From: Streptomyces sp. CG4
GTDB taxonomy: Bacteria; Actinomycetota; Actinomycetes; Streptomycetales; Streptomycetaceae
DNA: 64,000 nt
Reading direction: 5' to 3'
NCBI RefSeq assembly: GCF_041080655.1
Contig: NZ_CP163525.1
Location: 1,736,001-1,800,000 of the forward strand
Part shown: positions 44,831 through 53,278 of the stretch, one piece after another
How positions within the stretch are numbered: the first letter of the stretch is position 1
How the letters are laid out: every line of letters begins with the position of its first letter
Program-made: the position numbers and the translations under genes
Notes under the pieces: model-generated
Database searches by the model: none
What the model saw: the letters and a program-made list of their open reading frames with translations, nothing else
Told to the model about the DNA's origin: nothing

Positions 44831-44847
44831 AATTATGATTCATAATT
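44831..44847. promoter_or_regulatory. Perfect AT-rich palindrome AATTATGA-T-TCATAATT
   Basis: Eight-base perfect arms around one base, 85 bases upstream of the tandem IclR start. The AT content is striking in this GC-rich region. It is a good candidate operator for the adjacent IclR protein. Confidence 0.6.
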
Positions 44848-44932
44848 GGCGACATGTGAGTCTCCGACCGGGTCTCGTCCTTGTCAACGGGTGCGAGTGA
44901 AGCGCCCTTGACTGTCGCGTGAGGTAAATGGC

Positions 44933-46567
44933 ATGCCCGAAGATTCCGTGCGGCCCCTGGAGCGAGGTCTCACCGTGCTGCGCTGTCTGGCCTCGCCTCG
45001 CCAGGACCAGCCGATGCGGGCGAGCGACCTGGTGCACGCGACGGGCCTGGCCCGTTCCACCGTCGACCGGGTCGTGGCGACCTTGACTCACCTCGGTTAC
45101 CTCCGTCAGCACGGAGCCGAACTCCATCTTGCACCGCGGCTGATGACACTGGGCAATGCCTATCTGGCGGCCCGCGGTCTGACCCGGGAGGTCACCGATC
45201 GCGTGGCCGCGCTCGCCGACGAGGTGCAGGAGTCGGTCTCGCTGGCAGTGCCCGACGGTGACGGGGTGCGCTTCGTCGCCCAGTCACCGCGCCGCCGCGC
45301 GATGTCGGTGGCCTTCCAGGTCGGTGACCTGCTGCCGGCGGAGCGCTGCGCCGCGGGCGCCGTCTTCGCCGCCGACTGGGACGAGCGGCAGTGGGCGGCC
45401 TGGCGACAGCGCACGGCAGCCGATCCCGAGGGGATGTCCTCCCCCCTGCTGCGGCCCCGGCGCATCGAGGAGACGGACTTCACCCACAGGGCCGACCAAG
45501 CCCGCAGCCAGGGATGGGCCGTGGACGACCAGCTGGTCGAGCCGGGGCTGGTGGCGGCCGCGGTACCCGTCGACACCGGCGGCCGCACCCGGTATGCCCT
45601 CAGCATGGTCAGCCATGTCTCCAGGCGCTCCGCGAAGGAGCTCGCCCGGATCGCCGTACCCCGACTGCGCCGGGAAAGCACCGCCCTGGCCCGCCTGCTC
45701 GCCCCCGCTACGACGCAGCCGCCGCGGCAGCGCACGCAGGGCAGGACGGGCGATGCGCTCGGGCAGACCAAGAGCGAACTGGGCGCCGAGTTCCTTCAGT
45801 CCCTTGCCCGGGGCCTGGCCGTTCTGGAAGCCCTCGACGGCGCATCCGGCGACGGTCTGCCCGTCGCGGCCCTCGCACAGCTGACCGGTCTGCCCCGCAC
45901 CACCGTCCGGCGCAGCCTGCTCACCCTGGAACACCTGGGATACGCCGAACACGACGAGGGGCTCTTCCGTCCTCTGCCCCGCATCTTCGAGCTCGGCCAT
46001 CCCCGCGTCGCCGCGGGCTCGTTCACCGACCTGGTGACTCCGCATCTCCGCGCCCTGGTCGACCGCGTCCAGGAGTCGGCCTCCGTCGCCGTTCTGGAGG
46101 GCAGCGACATCCTGTACGTGGCACGGGTCTCGACCGTGCGTATCATGACCGTCCACATCGCCCTGGGCACCCGGTTCCCCGCCTACGCCACCGCCATGGG
46201 GCGTGTTCTGGTGTCCGGTCTTGACCCCGCCGGGCAGGAGCGTGTCCTCGCCGCCTCCGAACTGCGGGCATACACCGGGCACACCGTCACCTCCCCGGCT
46301 CGGCTGCGCGCCCTTTTCACGGCGGCCGCCGACCAGGGTTATGCCGCCGTCGACGAGGAACTGGAGGAGGGCGTGCGTTCGGTGGCGGTACCGATCCGGG
46401 ACAGCGACGGCAACGTCGTCGCGGCAGTCAACGTCGCCCAGCACTCCGGCGGCACCTCTTTGAGCGAAGCCAGTGAGCGGCTCCTGCCCGCACTTCGGGA
46501 GACGGCACTGGCCATCGAGAGCGACCTGCACACCGTCACCCGCTTCGGCACCCTGCACATCCCCTGA
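44933..46567 (+). CDS. Tandem IclR-family regulator (second copy)
   Basis: The 544-residue protein has the same double-IclR layout as 35666-37345. Unit one begins RPLERGLTVLRCLASPRQ with helix DLVHATGLARSTVDRVVATLTHLGYL. Unit two begins SLARGLAVLEALDGASG with LTGLPRTTVRRSLLTLEHLGYAE and ends YATAMGRVLVSGLDP, VDEELEEGVRSVAVPI. GAGG precedes the ATG. The pair are clear paralogues, possibly controlling the two aldehyde dehydrogenase loci of which one is now broken. Confidence 0.88.
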   Translation: MPEDSVRPLERGLTVLRCLASPRQDQPMRASDLVHATGLARSTVDRVVATLTHLGYLRQHGAELHLAPRLMTLGNAYLAARGLTREVTDRVAALADEVQESVSLAVPDGDGVRFVAQSPRRRAMSVAFQVGDLLPAERCAAGAVFAADWDERQWAAWRQRTAADPEGMSSPLLRPRRIEETDFTHRADQARSQGWAVDDQLVEPGLVAAAVPVDTGGRTRYALSMVSHVSRRSAKELARIAVPRLRRESTALARLLAPATTQPPRQRTQGRTGDALGQTKSELGAEFLQSLARGLAVLEALDGASGDGLPVAALAQLTGLPRTTVRRSLLTLEHLGYAEHDEGLFRPLPRIFELGHPRVAAGSFTDLVTPHLRALVDRVQESASVAVLEGSDILYVARVSTVRIMTVHIALGTRFPAYATAMGRVLVSGLDPAGQERVLAASELRAYTGHTVTSPARLRALFTAAADQGYAAVDEELEEGVRSVAVPIRDSDGNVVAAVNVAQHSGGTSLSEASERLLPALRETALAIESDLHTVTRFGTLHIP

Positions 46568-46934
46568 CCCCGGCCAGCCGGAGGGGCATTGAGGTCCGCA
46601 GCACCTCAAGCACCTGTCCGCACCGTCCCTGATACCCCACGCCGCGGACCGACCCGCGGCCCCTGCGCCTCACCGTCAGGCGCGGGGGCGCTGCCGTGTG
46701 CGCGCCGCAGCATGCCTCCTGCGCCAACCTGCCCGCCTGAAGCCGGCCGCCGCGCCCGGCCATTCACTCGAAGAAGGTGCGGCAGCACACATGTACCCAC
46801 CCGAGGTGCACAGGATTCCACCGGTGCGAACACACCTACAGCCAGAGTATCGGGTACATGTGAGGAGGTATCCACAAACGTTGTGAGTACTATGCGGTAA
46901 CGCAACGGCACATCACCTCGGGAAGAGAGCCACT
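46568..46934. other. Intergenic region with a widely spaced inverted repeat
   Basis: No gene was recognised in 367 bases. CACATGTACCC (46788-46798) is repeated inverted as GGGTACATGTG (46852-46862), 53 bases apart. A GGAAGAG ribosome site precedes the next gene. Confidence 0.5.
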
Positions 46935-47555
46935 GTGGCCGAGAACCTTGACGAAACCGCCAGCCTCGGGCCGGTCTACGCCGCCCGGCTGGCCGAAGAC
47001 CTGAAGCGCAACGCCGAGGAACAGGAGCGCCTCGCCAGTGAGGTGGCGGCCCTCCAGGAGAAAATGGCGACACTGCGCCACAACCAGGCTCTGCTGGTCA
47101 ACATGCAGCAGGCACTGGGACATACCGAACAGTCAGACGAGTCGGCCACCGCGGGCGGTGCCGAGACCGCCTCGGTTCCCCGGCAGGCGACGCCGACGAC
47201 GCAGGCCGGCAAGGTGCAGACGGGCCGTGCCAAGAAGTCGACAGCCGTCGCGAAGACCGCGCCCGCCGCCCACTCCACTCAGCCTACCAAGCAGGGCAAG
47301 GATCAGGGCCCGACGCTGCGCGACCTCGTGGTCACTCACCTCAGCCGCGAAGGCGAACCCCGGTCGGCCATCGACGTCGCCGGCGCCCTGAGCAAGGAGC
47401 ACCCGGAGCGCGGCATCAAGATCACCGTCGTACGCAGCACCCTGGAGGCCATGGTCGCCAAGGGACATGTCCGGCGCAGCAAGCGCGGCAAGTCCGTGTT
47501 CTACACGGCCGATGCCGTCCGGTCCGCGAGCACGAGCCAGCCCGTCACCGCCTGA
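46935..47555 (+). CDS. Coiled-coil plus winged-helix protein, putative regulator
   Basis: The GTG start gives 206 residues. An N-terminal coiled coil (about residues 15-65: LAEDLKRNAEEQERLASEVAAL then QEKMATLRHNQALLVNMQQAL) is followed by a Thr/Ala/Lys-rich linker. The C-terminal 75 residues form a winged-helix-like domain (LRDLVVTHLSREGEPRSAIDV, IKITVVRSTLEAMVAKGHVRR, GKSVFYTADAV). It could be a dimeric DNA-binding protein. No exact family is named. Confidence 0.65.
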   Translation: MAENLDETASLGPVYAARLAEDLKRNAEEQERLASEVAALQEKMATLRHNQALLVNMQQALGHTEQSDESATAGGAETASVPRQATPTTQAGKVQTGRAKKSTAVAKTAPAAHSTQPTKQGKDQGPTLRDLVVTHLSREGEPRSAIDVAGALSKEHPERGIKITVVRSTLEAMVAKGHVRRSKRGKSVFYTADAVRSASTSQPVTA

Positions 47556-48120
47556 ACCCGCGGCCCACACGGTGCGCCGCAGGCACCTGGCAGCGGGCAC
47601 CGGACCGGGCACGAACAACCCCGGACAGAGCGGCATCCCTGACATAACTCCGTAACTCTCACGGCGACGAGAGCCGTTGACCGACTCGCGTCCGCAGGAC
47701 CGACCGACCCGGACATGAGCGGATGGACGAACAACGGCGGGGCCCACGGGGGGTCGGGAGCCTCACTGCGCACGCAATGCACGCGGGAGGCGAGGACGGC
47801 GGCCACCGCGGCCGTCAGGATGCCGTTTGAGTCACCCACGCAGCGTACCCGCTGAATCAGGGACGCCGGGCACGGGTGCGTGCAGTCACTCAAGTGAGTT
47901 CAAGCACCATCCATTTGCTGATACTTAGTGATCGTCTGCGTCATGGCTCGTCCGGTGAGGGATGGGTTTAGCTGGACAAGGCCGCAGTCGGCGCCCCGAC
48001 GCCTGCCGTCGCGTGGTGCGAGAAAGGGAACTCTGCGGCCGGACCGTGGTGTCGGTGAGTGCGCGCGCAGGCCGCGTCACCCGCACGCGGCCGTGAATCT
48101 CACTGCACAGGAGACACACA
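47556..48120. other. Intergenic region without recognised features
   Basis: 565 bases between the coiled-coil gene and the aldehyde dehydrogenase remnant. A CAGGAG ribosome site lies at its right end. Reading frames on both strands look like chance frames of GC-rich DNA. Confidence 0.4.
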
Positions 48121-49566
48121 TGTCCAGCTTGCGAGGCCGGCTCACCGACGCGCAGCAAGCGCCGGCCGACCGCGGCCACGCCGCACACTTCACCGGCGAC
48201 GGTCCACCGCCCGCCAGGAAGGCGGTGGCGAAAGGGGGGCCGCCGCACATGAGGCCTTCCCGTCCTGGTCGACGTCAGCCCCCTCGGAACGCAGCGCGGT
48301 CTTGATGCACGCCGCTCACCTGCTGATGCTGCGGACCGGTCGCATCGTCCAGACGATGGCCGCCGAATCCGGCGCGGCCGGGCCCTGGTCGGCGTTCAAT
48401 GCCAAGCTGGCGGCGCAGTTCCTGCTCGACGCGGCGGCCGCGGCCGTCCGGCTCGGCGGGCAGGTCATGCCCACATCCTCCGGGGGGTCCTGCTCCCTAC
48501 AGGTTCGCGTACCGCTGGGGTGACCGCCGCCTTTACTCCCCGCCATGCCCCGCTCCTCATGGCGGCCCGTGCCGTGGCGTTGCCGTTGGCTCTGGGCAAC
48601 GCCGTGGTCCTCAAGCCCAGCGAAGCGGCCCCTGCCACGGGCGGGCTGCTGCTGCGGGAGGTGCTGATCGAGGCGGGACTGCCGGACGGTGTCCTCACTG
48701 TCGTCACGGACGACGCCGACGACACCGAGGCCGCCGAGCTGGCCCGTGCCCTGGTCGACGACCGGCGGGTCCGTGCCGTCACCTTCACCGGCTCTGCCAC
48801 GGCCGGCCGCCAGGTCGCCGTGGCAGCGGCCCGGCACCTGAAGCCGGCCCTGATCGAGGTCGGCGGGAAGAACTCCCTGCTCGTCCTGGGCGATGCCGAT
48901 GTCGAGTACGCCGCCGACGCGGCGGTCGTCAGCTCCTTCCTCGACGCGGGCCAGGGGTGTCTGAGCACCGAGCGGATTTTCGTCGATCGCGCCCTGGCCG
49001 ACGACTTCCTCGCCCGCCTCGCCGAAAAGCTCACGCGGGCCGACAAGACCGGGCCCACCTGGCCCGCCGAAGTCACCGGCGCCATGTCCGACCCGCGTGC
49101 CGCGCGCCGCGTGGCGGCCCTGGTCGCCGACGCCCTCGCCAAGGGCGCCACCGCCGTGACAGGCACTGGCCGCATCGAGGAGGACACCGCTTCCCTCGGA
49201 CCCGTGGTCCTCACCGATGAGAGCGCGGACATGGACATCTGGTCGCAGGAAGTGGCCGGTCCCGTCGTCACGGTGCACGCGGTGGACAGTACCGACGAAG
49301 CTGTCGCCCTTGCCGGCACCCCGCCTTGCGGGCCGGCGGCCGGTGTCATCACCCGCGACTGGGCGGCCGGTCTCGACGTCGCCCGAAGGCTCCCGGCACG
49401 CGCCGTCCACGTCAACGACCGTGCCACCGAACCCGTGCAGGCCCCGTTCGGGCACCTGACCGACTCGGGCTACGGCCCCCAGGCGGGCCTCATGGGCATC
49501 GAGTACTTCACCGAGACCCGCTGGATCACCGCGGGCGTCTCCGGCCGCCCCGGCTTTCCGCTCTGA
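48121..49566 (+). pseudogene. Aldehyde dehydrogenase, frameshifted (at least two lesions)
   Basis: A good ribosome site leads to ATG 48121, but the frame soon loses similarity. Aldehyde dehydrogenase sequence resumes in another frame as HEAFPSWSTSAPSERSAVLM and runs to VRVPLG. There a one-base deletion in a G run (about 48518-48522) shifts the frame to VTAAFTPRHAPLLMAARAVAL. From there the protein is continuous, with ALIEVGGKNSLLVLGD and the catalytic Cys in DAGQGCLSTERI, to 49566. The usual PWN of the substrate channel is PRH. It resembles the intact paralogue at 32776-34245. Confidence 0.75.
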
Positions 49567-49611
49567 CCACCTCCCCCCTCTCGACAACGTTGCCAACGAA
49601 CGGATCGTGCC

Positions 49612-50163
49612 GTGCGAACAGTGATCGTAGGAGCCGGCTCCGCCGGCCTGGTGTGTGCGTGGAAGCTCAGCGAGGACCCCGGTCACGAGGTCGTCCTCGT
49701 CGACGCGGGCCTCGACCCGGGCCCCGAGGTACCGCCCGAACTCGCCACCGAGATACTCCTGCCCGCGCACTACTACTGGCAGTACACCGACGAGGACACG
49801 GGCAGCTTCCTGCCGCGCGGCAAGGTCTTCGGCGGCAGTTCGGCGGTCAACGCCGCGGCGGCCACGCGCGGTCACCCCTGGTGCTTCGACGCCTGGGATT
49901 CTCCCGTGTGGACCTACGACGCCTGTCTGCCGGCCTTCCGCGCGCTGGAAGCCGACCAGCAGTTCGGACAGCAGGACTACCACGGGTCCGATGGCCCCAT
50001 CGGCATCACCCGGTACGAACAGAGCGCATTCGACCTCGCGTTCCAGGACGCCTGCCATCGCCAGGGCTTTCACCCGCTGGCGGACCACAACGCCCCCGGA
50101 GCCCTCGGCTACGGTCCCTTCCCCACCAACCGCATCGACGGCGTGCGCATGAGCATGTCGTAG
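49612..50163 (+). pseudogene. N-terminal fragment of a GMC oxidoreductase
   Basis: The GTG start opens VRTVIVGAGSAGLVCAWKL, a FAD-binding GxGxxG motif, then GKVFGGSSAVNAAAATRGH, the GMC signature. It stays similar to NRIDGVRMS, where a full protein would continue for another 300 or more residues. The frame stops at 50163. The 3' end is joined to a minus-strand CaiB-like fragment at about 50150. It cannot form a complete enzyme. Confidence 0.75.
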
Positions 50164-50243
50164 CCGGGTTCGTCGCGGCGCGGACCCCGCTCGCCGAAGG
50201 CGGAGATGTGCAGCACGACCAAGCGCGGGTAGCGCTCGCTGAG
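50151..50243 (-). pseudogene. Short remnant of a CaiB/BaiF (type III) CoA-transferase
   Basis: The minus strand reads LSERYPRLVVLHISAFGE then RGPRRDEPGYDML, the signature region of class III CoA-transferases (PRLVxxxISxFGxxGPxxxxPGYD). It is only about 31 residues, sandwiched between the LysR and GMC fragments and in a different frame from the LysR. Confidence 0.6.
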
Positions 50244-50916
50244 CGGGGGCCTCCTGCACGATCCTGGGTGCGAATCCTGCCTCGTGACAGGCCTGCACCC
50301 GGGCGTCGCGCACCGCGGAGCCGCGCGCGACCGGGAAGGTCACGAAGGGCTCGTGCGCCAGGTCGGCGAAAGAGACGTCCACTCGCTGCGCGAGCGGATG
50401 ACTGTCCGGGAGGGCGATCATCAGCTCCTCCATCCGGACGACCCGGGTGCTGATCCCGCGCCGCACGGGCAGGGCCACGAAGCCGACGTCCAGTGAGCCC
50501 TCCGCGATCCGGCCGAGCGCCTCACCGGCGTACGTCTCGCCCTCCAGGACCAGCTCGATGCCGGGCAGTTCGGAGGTGACGGCGCGGGTCAGCACGGGCA
50601 GCACCGAGTAGCTGCCGGCGCCCGCGAAGCCGATCGTGACCCGGCCGACCTCTCCCAGATGAGCTGCCTGCACGGTACGGCGCACCGCCGACGCCTCGGC
50701 CAGGAGGTGCCTGGCCGGCTCCAGCAACGCCTGGCCTGCGGCGGTGAGCCGCACGGAACGGGTGGTGCGCTCGAAGAGCGTGACCCCGAGATCCCGCTCC
50801 AGCAGCCTGATCTGCTGGCTGAGCGGCGACTGGGCGATGTGCAGCCGCTCGGCGGCCCGCCCGAAGTGCAGTTCCTCGGCAACGGCGACGAATCCGGAAA
50901 GGTGACGCAGCTCCAC
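50244..50916 (-). pseudogene. LysR-family regulator truncated in its effector domain
   Basis: From ATG 50916 the frame encodes a normal LysR N-terminus (MELRHLSGFVAVAEELHFGR, QSPLSQQIRLLERDLG) and most of the effector domain. After EAGFAPRIVQEAP the similarity ends abruptly at the CoA-transferase remnant. About 60-70 C-terminal residues of a typical LysR are missing. The DNA-binding domain is intact, so a truncated DNA-binding product cannot be excluded. Confidence 0.7.
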
Positions 50917-51082
50917 CCCACCGACAATGCCAGGCCGGGCGGCTCAGTCTCCTGGCAGCCCGGGAATCGGCTCCGCGACGACACCGGGCTATCCCGACCG
51001 GCCCAGGCGCTCTCTGCTCGCCGGGGTAGTTAAAATTGGAACCACGGATCGGGAGTACGGAACGGCGAGGTGGGAGGGCACG

Positions 51083-51559
51083 GTGGGCGACGCGGTGGTG
51101 TGGCTCAATGAACGCCAGCTGGCTGCATGGAGAGCGTTTCTGCTGGTCAGCTCACTTATCGAGCGACAGGTCGAGCAGCAGCTGAGAGACGACGCGCAAC
51201 TGTCTCATCAGCAGTACGAAGTGCTCAGCCGCCTCGCTGACGCCCCAGGCCGTGAGCTGCGCATGACCGTCCTCGCAGACATAGCCCTCACTTCGAAGAG
51301 CGGGTTGACGTACCAGGTGACACAACTGGAGAAGGCCGGGCTGGTCCGGCGCCGCTCTTGCGCCGGCGACGACCGCGGAGTCGTCGCCTCCTTGACCGAC
51401 GCAGGACTTGAGAAGGTCGTCGCCGCCGCGCCCGGGCATGCCGGCCTCGTCCGCGCATTGTTCGTCGACGGCCTGTCGAGTGAGGAGTTCGAAGGGCTCA
51501 GCAAGGGGCTCGGCGCCCTTGTCGACCGCCTGACCGACTCGGGAACTCATTCCTCCTGA
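51083..51559 (+). CDS. MarR-family transcriptional regulator
   Basis: The GTG at 51083, after GGGAGGG, gives 158 residues. The winged helix is clear: LSHQQYEVLSRLADAPGREL, ADIALTSKSGLTYQVTQLEKAGLV and RRRSCAGDDRGVVASLTDAG. It probably senses a phenolic or oxidative signal. A strong terminator follows. The neighbouring divergent gene is a LysR remnant, so the original target is unclear. Confidence 0.85.
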   Translation: MGDAVVWLNERQLAAWRAFLLVSSLIERQVEQQLRDDAQLSHQQYEVLSRLADAPGRELRMTVLADIALTSKSGLTYQVTQLEKAGLVRRRSCAGDDRGVVASLTDAGLEKVVAAAPGHAGLVRALFVDGLSSEEFEGLSKGLGALVDRLTDSGTHSS

Positions 51560-51589
51560 AAGGGCATTGAACGGGTTAGCGCCCAGGAA

Positions 51590-51632
51590 CACACATGTGC
51601 CGCCCGGCCGGTGGCGGGGCGGCACATGTGTG
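51590..51632. terminator. Bidirectional terminator hairpin
   Basis: A perfect 16-base stem (CACACATGTGCCGCCC and its complement) with an 11-base loop lies between the convergent MarR and HbpS-like genes. Confidence 0.8.
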
Positions 51633-51644
51633 GGGTGAGAGCGG

Positions 51645-52145
51645 TCAGGAGAGGGTCTTCAGGGCGGCGTTGGCGAAGTCGGCGTCGAGTTCACCCGTGG
51701 GGGCGCCGGAGACGCCGATACCTCCGACGATCTTGCCGTCGACCTTGATGGGGATGCCGCCGGGTAGGACGCTGAAGCCGGGGATGTAGGTGAAGCCGGG
51801 CGAGGTCTTGGCGGCGTTCTGCAGGTCGGCCGTGGGGGTCTGGAAGCCGGCGGCGGCGTAGGCCTTCTCGAAGCTGACCTGGACGGTGGCTCCGGTCGCG
51901 GTGTCCGCGCGCTGCTGGTTGATGACCACACCGTCACGGTCCACGACGGTCACGGAGACGGGGTAGCCCTTCTCGATGCCCTTCTGCATCGCGATGTCCG
52001 AGACCTTCTTGGTCACCGCCAGCGGCAGGTAAGGGGCGTTGCCGAGACGCGTACTGGTGGCGGCGGACTGGGATGCGGCCCCGTTCGGGGCGGCGGACGC
52101 GCCGGGCAGGACGGAACAGCAGTCCGGAAGTTCAAACTCGAACAA
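51645..52145 (-). CDS. HbpS/GlcG-like haem-binding protein with altered N-terminus
   Basis: The mature part is typical of HbpS/GlcG proteins: LAVTKKVSDIAMQKGIEKGYPVSVTVVDRDGVVINQQ, then SFEKAYAAAGFQTPT and VDGKIVGGIGVSGAPTGELD. HbpS is exported and binds haem or cobalamin. The frame here starts at TTG 52145 with FEFELPDCCSVLPGASAAP. Only the last part (SVLPGASAAP) looks like a signal-peptide end, so the twin-arginine and hydrophobic parts appear to have been lost. No HbpS-associated SenS/SenR system is nearby. The start is uncertain. Confidence 0.65.
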   Translation of the reverse strand: MFEFELPDCCSVLPGASAAPNGAASQSAATSTRLGNAPYLPLAVTKKVSDIAMQKGIEKGYPVSVTVVDRDGVVINQQRADTATGATVQVSFEKAYAAAGFQTPTADLQNAAKTSPGFTYIPGFSVLPGGIPIKVDGKIVGGIGVSGAPTGELDADFANAALKTLS

Positions 52146-52206
52146 CCTTGACTGGCGTGACCTGCGTCACCGCGACCGGGGCAGGGGTGCATCATCCCCC
52201 TTGCGG

Positions 52207-52258
52207 GAGAACCGCCGTTCTCATACAGTCGGACGCGACAGTGAGAACGATCGTTCTC
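52207..52258. promoter_or_regulatory. Two GAGAAC-N4-GTTCTC operators upstream of the DUF1348 gene
   Basis: Site one is GAGAAC-CGCC-GTTCTC (52207-52222). Site two is the fully self-complementary GAGAACGATCGTTCTC (52243-52258). Their starts are 36 bases apart, and site two ends 22 bases before the gene start. The symmetry and repetition argue strongly for a repressor site; the TetR encoded at 53313 is the likely binder. Confidence 0.7.
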
Positions 52259-52280
52259 CATGCAAGCCCAGGGAAACAAC

Positions 52281-52754
52281 ATGACTGAGCACCCACGCCC
52301 TCCACTCCCGCCATTCATCCGGGAGACCGCCGTCGAGAAGGTCCGCCTGGCGGAAGACGGCTGGAATTCCCGCGACCCGGAGAAGGTCGCCCTGGCGTAC
52401 ACCGTGGACTCGCGCTGGAGGAACCGCGCGGAGTTCGCCACCGGCCGCGATGAGATCATCGCCTTCCTCACCCGCAAGTGGGACCGAGAGCTGGAGTACC
52501 GGCTCATCAAGGAGCTGTGGGCCTTCGGCGGCAAGCGCATCGCCGTGCGCTTCGCCTACGAATGGCGTGACGACTCACGCAACTGGTTCCGCTCCTACGG
52601 CAACGAGAACTGGGAGTTCGACGACAACGGCCTGATGCGACGGCGCTACGCCTGCATCAACGACCTCCCCATCAAGGAGTCGGAGCGCAAGTACCACTGG
52701 CCGCTCGGACGCCGCCCCGACGACCACCCCGGCCTGAGCGACCTCGGCCTCTGA
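52281..52754 (+). CDS. NTF2-like protein, DUF1348 family
   Basis: The ATG at 52281 follows AGGGA and gives 157 residues; an ATG 21 bases upstream is an alternative. The sequence is a typical DUF1348 NTF2-like fold: [50 protein letters not shown], and [20 protein letters not shown] with [10 protein letters not shown]. The biochemical function is unknown. Two palindromic operators lie upstream and a terminator hairpin follows. Confidence 0.85.
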   Translation: MTEHPRPPLPPFIRETAVEKVRLAEDGWNSRDPEKVALAYTVDSRWRNRAEFATGRDEIIAFLTRKWDRELEYRLIKELWAFGGKRIAVRFAYEWRDDSRNWFRSYGNENWEFDDNGLMRRRYACINDLPIKESERKYHWPLGRRPDDHPGLSDLGL

Positions 52755-52767
52755 CCGTCCGGCCCCG

Positions 52768-52804
52768 CGCCGTAGATCCGGGGCTCGACACTGGATCTAC
52801 GGCG
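52768..52804 (+). terminator. Terminator hairpin after the DUF1348 gene
   Basis: Arms CGCCGTAGATCC and GGATCTACGGCG pair perfectly around a 13-base loop, starting 14 bases after the stop. Confidence 0.75.
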
Positions 52805-52813
52805 GGTCGAATG

Positions 52814-52829
52814 GAGAACGATCATTCTT
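52814..52829. promoter_or_regulatory. Degenerate copy of the GAGAAC-N4-GTTCTC operator
   Basis: GAGAACGATCATTCTT keeps the left half-site and most of the right. It lies upstream of the chosen start of the ATPase-domain gene and overlaps an alternative ATG at 52811, which argues for the downstream start. Confidence 0.5.
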
Positions 52830-52891
52830 CAGCAAAAGCAGGATGCGAGCCCCCCGATGCGGGGCCCGGAAAGTTCGATGGTGTGTTCCTC

Positions 52892-53164
52892 ATGACCCTC
52901 TCGGAAACCGCTACCGAGGAACGCTGGGTAGGCACAGCTCGCCACTTCGCCGCGTCTCTGCCGGCCCGACGGGACGTCGCCCCCGAGGATCAGGATTCCG
53001 TCCTGCTGATCATCGGCGAGCTTGTGGGGAACGCGGCCCAGCGCGGACGGGCCGACATGATCGTGAGCCTCACGTTCGAAGGCCGGGCCGTGTGCATCGA
53101 AGTTGCGGACTCCGGCGCCTCGGGGCCCTCGCCGTCGCCCCAGGCAGGCCTTGCGCTCGCCTGA
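52892..53164 (+). CDS. Truncated RsbW-like ATP-binding protein
   Basis: From ATG 52892 the protein is 90 residues (ATG 52811 would add 27). The N-box reads LLIIGELVGNAAQRGRADMIV, followed by VCIEVADSG, the start of the G1 box. The family normally continues for 40-60 residues with further G-boxes; here it ends GLALA at a TGA that is part of the heptanucleotide repeat edge. The repeat expansion or a deletion has probably removed the C-terminus, so ATP binding is doubtful. Confidence 0.55.
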   Translation: MTLSETATEERWVGTARHFAASLPARRDVAPEDQDSVLLIIGELVGNAAQRGRADMIVSLTFEGRAVCIEVADSGASGPSPSPQAGLALA

Positions 53165-53245
53165 GCGGGCAGCGGGCAGCGGGCAGCGGGCAGCGGGCAG
53201 CGGGCAGCGGGCAGCGGGCAGCGGGCAGCGGGCAGCGGGCAGCGG
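53164..53245. repeat. Heptanucleotide tandem array (AGCGGGC, about 11.7 copies)
   Basis: Eleven exact AGCGGGC units plus a partial one begin at the last base of the ATPase-gene stop codon and end 31 bases before the TetR promoter-operator. The perfect identity suggests recent slipped-strand expansion. A unit of 7 is not a multiple of 3, so in other frames it encodes an open Gly-Gln-Arg-Ala-Ala-Gly-Ser repeat. Confidence 0.9.
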
Positions 53246-53278
53246 AATGTACTTGGGGCCTGGCGCGCTATACGGTAT

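Noticed and set aside
47501..47893. A 130-codon minus-strand frame
   Set aside because: It overlaps the coiled-coil gene's end and intergenic DNA, is rich in Cys and Pro without a domain, and has no ribosome site.
53164..53245. Phase-variable switch of the ATPase-domain gene
   Set aside because: The stop codon precedes the array in the coding frame, so copy-number change would not alter this protein; an effect on spacing or promoter remains possible.
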